Shown here piece after piece: positions 63,521 through 64,000 of a DNA stretch of 64,000 nt. Positions within the stretch are counted from its first letter, which is position 1. Every line of letters starts with the position of its first letter. Source of the stretch: CAWEFA01 sp963851385 (GTDB lineage: Bacteria > Bacteroidota > Bacteroidia > Bacteroidales > DTGW01); NCBI GenBank assembly GCA_963851385.1, contig CAWKPE010000010.1, positions 264,122 to 328,121 of the forward strand, read 5' to 3'. The notes under the pieces were generated by a model. It had not been told where the DNA came from. It saw only the letters and a list, made by a program, of their open reading frames with translations, and ran no database searches. A program made the position numbers and the translations under genes.

Positions 63521-64000
63521 TATGACATCAGAACAAGAAAGTCGTCTAGGCATGTTTATGGCCGTACGTCTTGTATGCGGCTAATGAAACAATTACTGCA
63601 ACATTACCTAATTATGCAGGATGTATTTACAGCGGTGCAAAACGGAATCACTTCCATTCAAACAATCGGAGCAGCAAAGTTGACAAGACTGGTATCGCTG
63701 CTAACAAAAACCAGTTAAAAACCACGCTCATTTCTCAGGCAATGGATGTATCACGAAAGGTGGTAGCCTATGCACTCGATGTCAATAACACCGTGTTATT
63801 GAATGAAGTAAAATATTTCGGAAACCGATTTAGAAAAAGCGCTGACACAATCCTGAAAGACAAGAGCCAGGTTATTTTATGACAGGGCAAATACGAATTT
63901 AGCTGCGTTGGCTTTACGTATGGGATAACGGCTGCAAATTCTTACCAGTTTGCAAACAGCAATTACAAAGTACAATGCTGCTATTCCTAAACCAGCAATG
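63521..64000 (+). pseudogene. Multiply frameshifted gene, continues beyond window
   Basis: A start MTSEQESRLGMFMAVR is followed, after frame changes, by LYAANETITATLPNYAG, VFTAVQNGITSIQTIGAA, KVDKTGIAANKNQLKTTLIS, DVSRKVVAYALDVNNTVLLN, then DRANTNLAALAL and LQTAITKYNAAIPKPA. Together these make one helical protein of a family I recall from Bacteroidota as an uncharacterised repeat-associated protein. At least four indels are needed to join the pieces. It lies about 120 bp after the 21-bp array. True decay or clustered sequence errors at the contig end are both possible. Confidence 0.6.

Noticed and set aside
1..64000. tRNA, rRNA, tmRNA or known riboswitch
   Set aside because: None was recognised by eye on either strand; a covariance-model scan would be needed to exclude small RNAs.

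Overview
The window is AT-rich DNA from a member of the Bacteroidota. The evidence is four large TonB-dependent receptors or receptor-like barrels (three with carboxypeptidase-regulatory N-terminal domains), a protein with a type IX secretion (T9SS) C-terminal sorting domain, LytTR/LytS two-component pairs, a SiaC-type phosphoprotein, a GH31/PA14 alpha-xylosidase-like lipoprotein, and a likely TAnnTTTG-type promoter. No rRNA, tRNA or CRISPR array was seen.

Layout. 1-8.8 kb (+): a tightly coupled operon of TonB receptor (partial), a protein of three SCP2-like modules, a GT-B-like glycosyltransferase, a stand-alone LarC C-terminal-domain-like protein and an unrecognised 594-residue protein. It is followed by a DsrE-like gene fragment, an MFS exporter fused to SCP2-like modules, and a GT2 enzyme. 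8.9-13.5 kb (-): receptor, TPR protein, LytS-type kinase and LytTR regulator. 13.8-15.6 kb: a CDP-paratose 2-epimerase-like gene whose 5' flank was hit by an IS1-family element. 16.1-18.5 kb: a small sulfur/redox cluster (frameshifted DsrE-like gene, cysteine-rich protein, ferredoxin, thioredoxin, two small membrane proteins). 18.8-40 kb: mostly ordinary surface and envelope genes, including a T9SS cargo, a SiaC homologue, a likely metal-linked receptor pair, a GH31 gene with a frameshift, a YfiR-like/Ig-like pair, LysE and YbjQ. 40.2-41.3 kb: an IS982-family element. 41.4-50.9 kb: a CHAT-TPR protein, a caspase-like protein, a dinB gene with an internal stop, a collagen-like Gly-rich lipoprotein and a Met/His/Cys-rich membrane protein, with two copies of a 123-bp palindromic repeat.

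51.2-55.1 kb holds the remains of one long gene, a calcineurin-like phosphoesterase fused to a STAND/NACHT-like P-loop NTPase. It is inactivated three times: by a nonsense codon, by a frameshift, and by the second IS1-family copy, whose removal with one target duplication restores the frame exactly.

56.9-62.6 kb is the most unusual part. Small unrelated gene modules, all on the minus strand (TrmO-like methyltransferase plus membrane protein; M23 peptidase; LytS/LytTR pair; TPR protein), are separated by mutually similar imperfect palindromes of about 135-145 bp. These have GTTRRRY-like and RYYYAAAC-like ends, and the two ends of each module are complementary across its genes. That is the architecture of an integron gene-cassette array with attC sites; no integrase is in the window.

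62.8-64 kb: a 21-bp-period tandem array, partly coding for ISExRxx heptads, lies directly upstream of a multiply frameshifted gene that runs off the window. Broken genes are frequent throughout (at least seven), so either real decay or uncorrected assembly errors must be considered.
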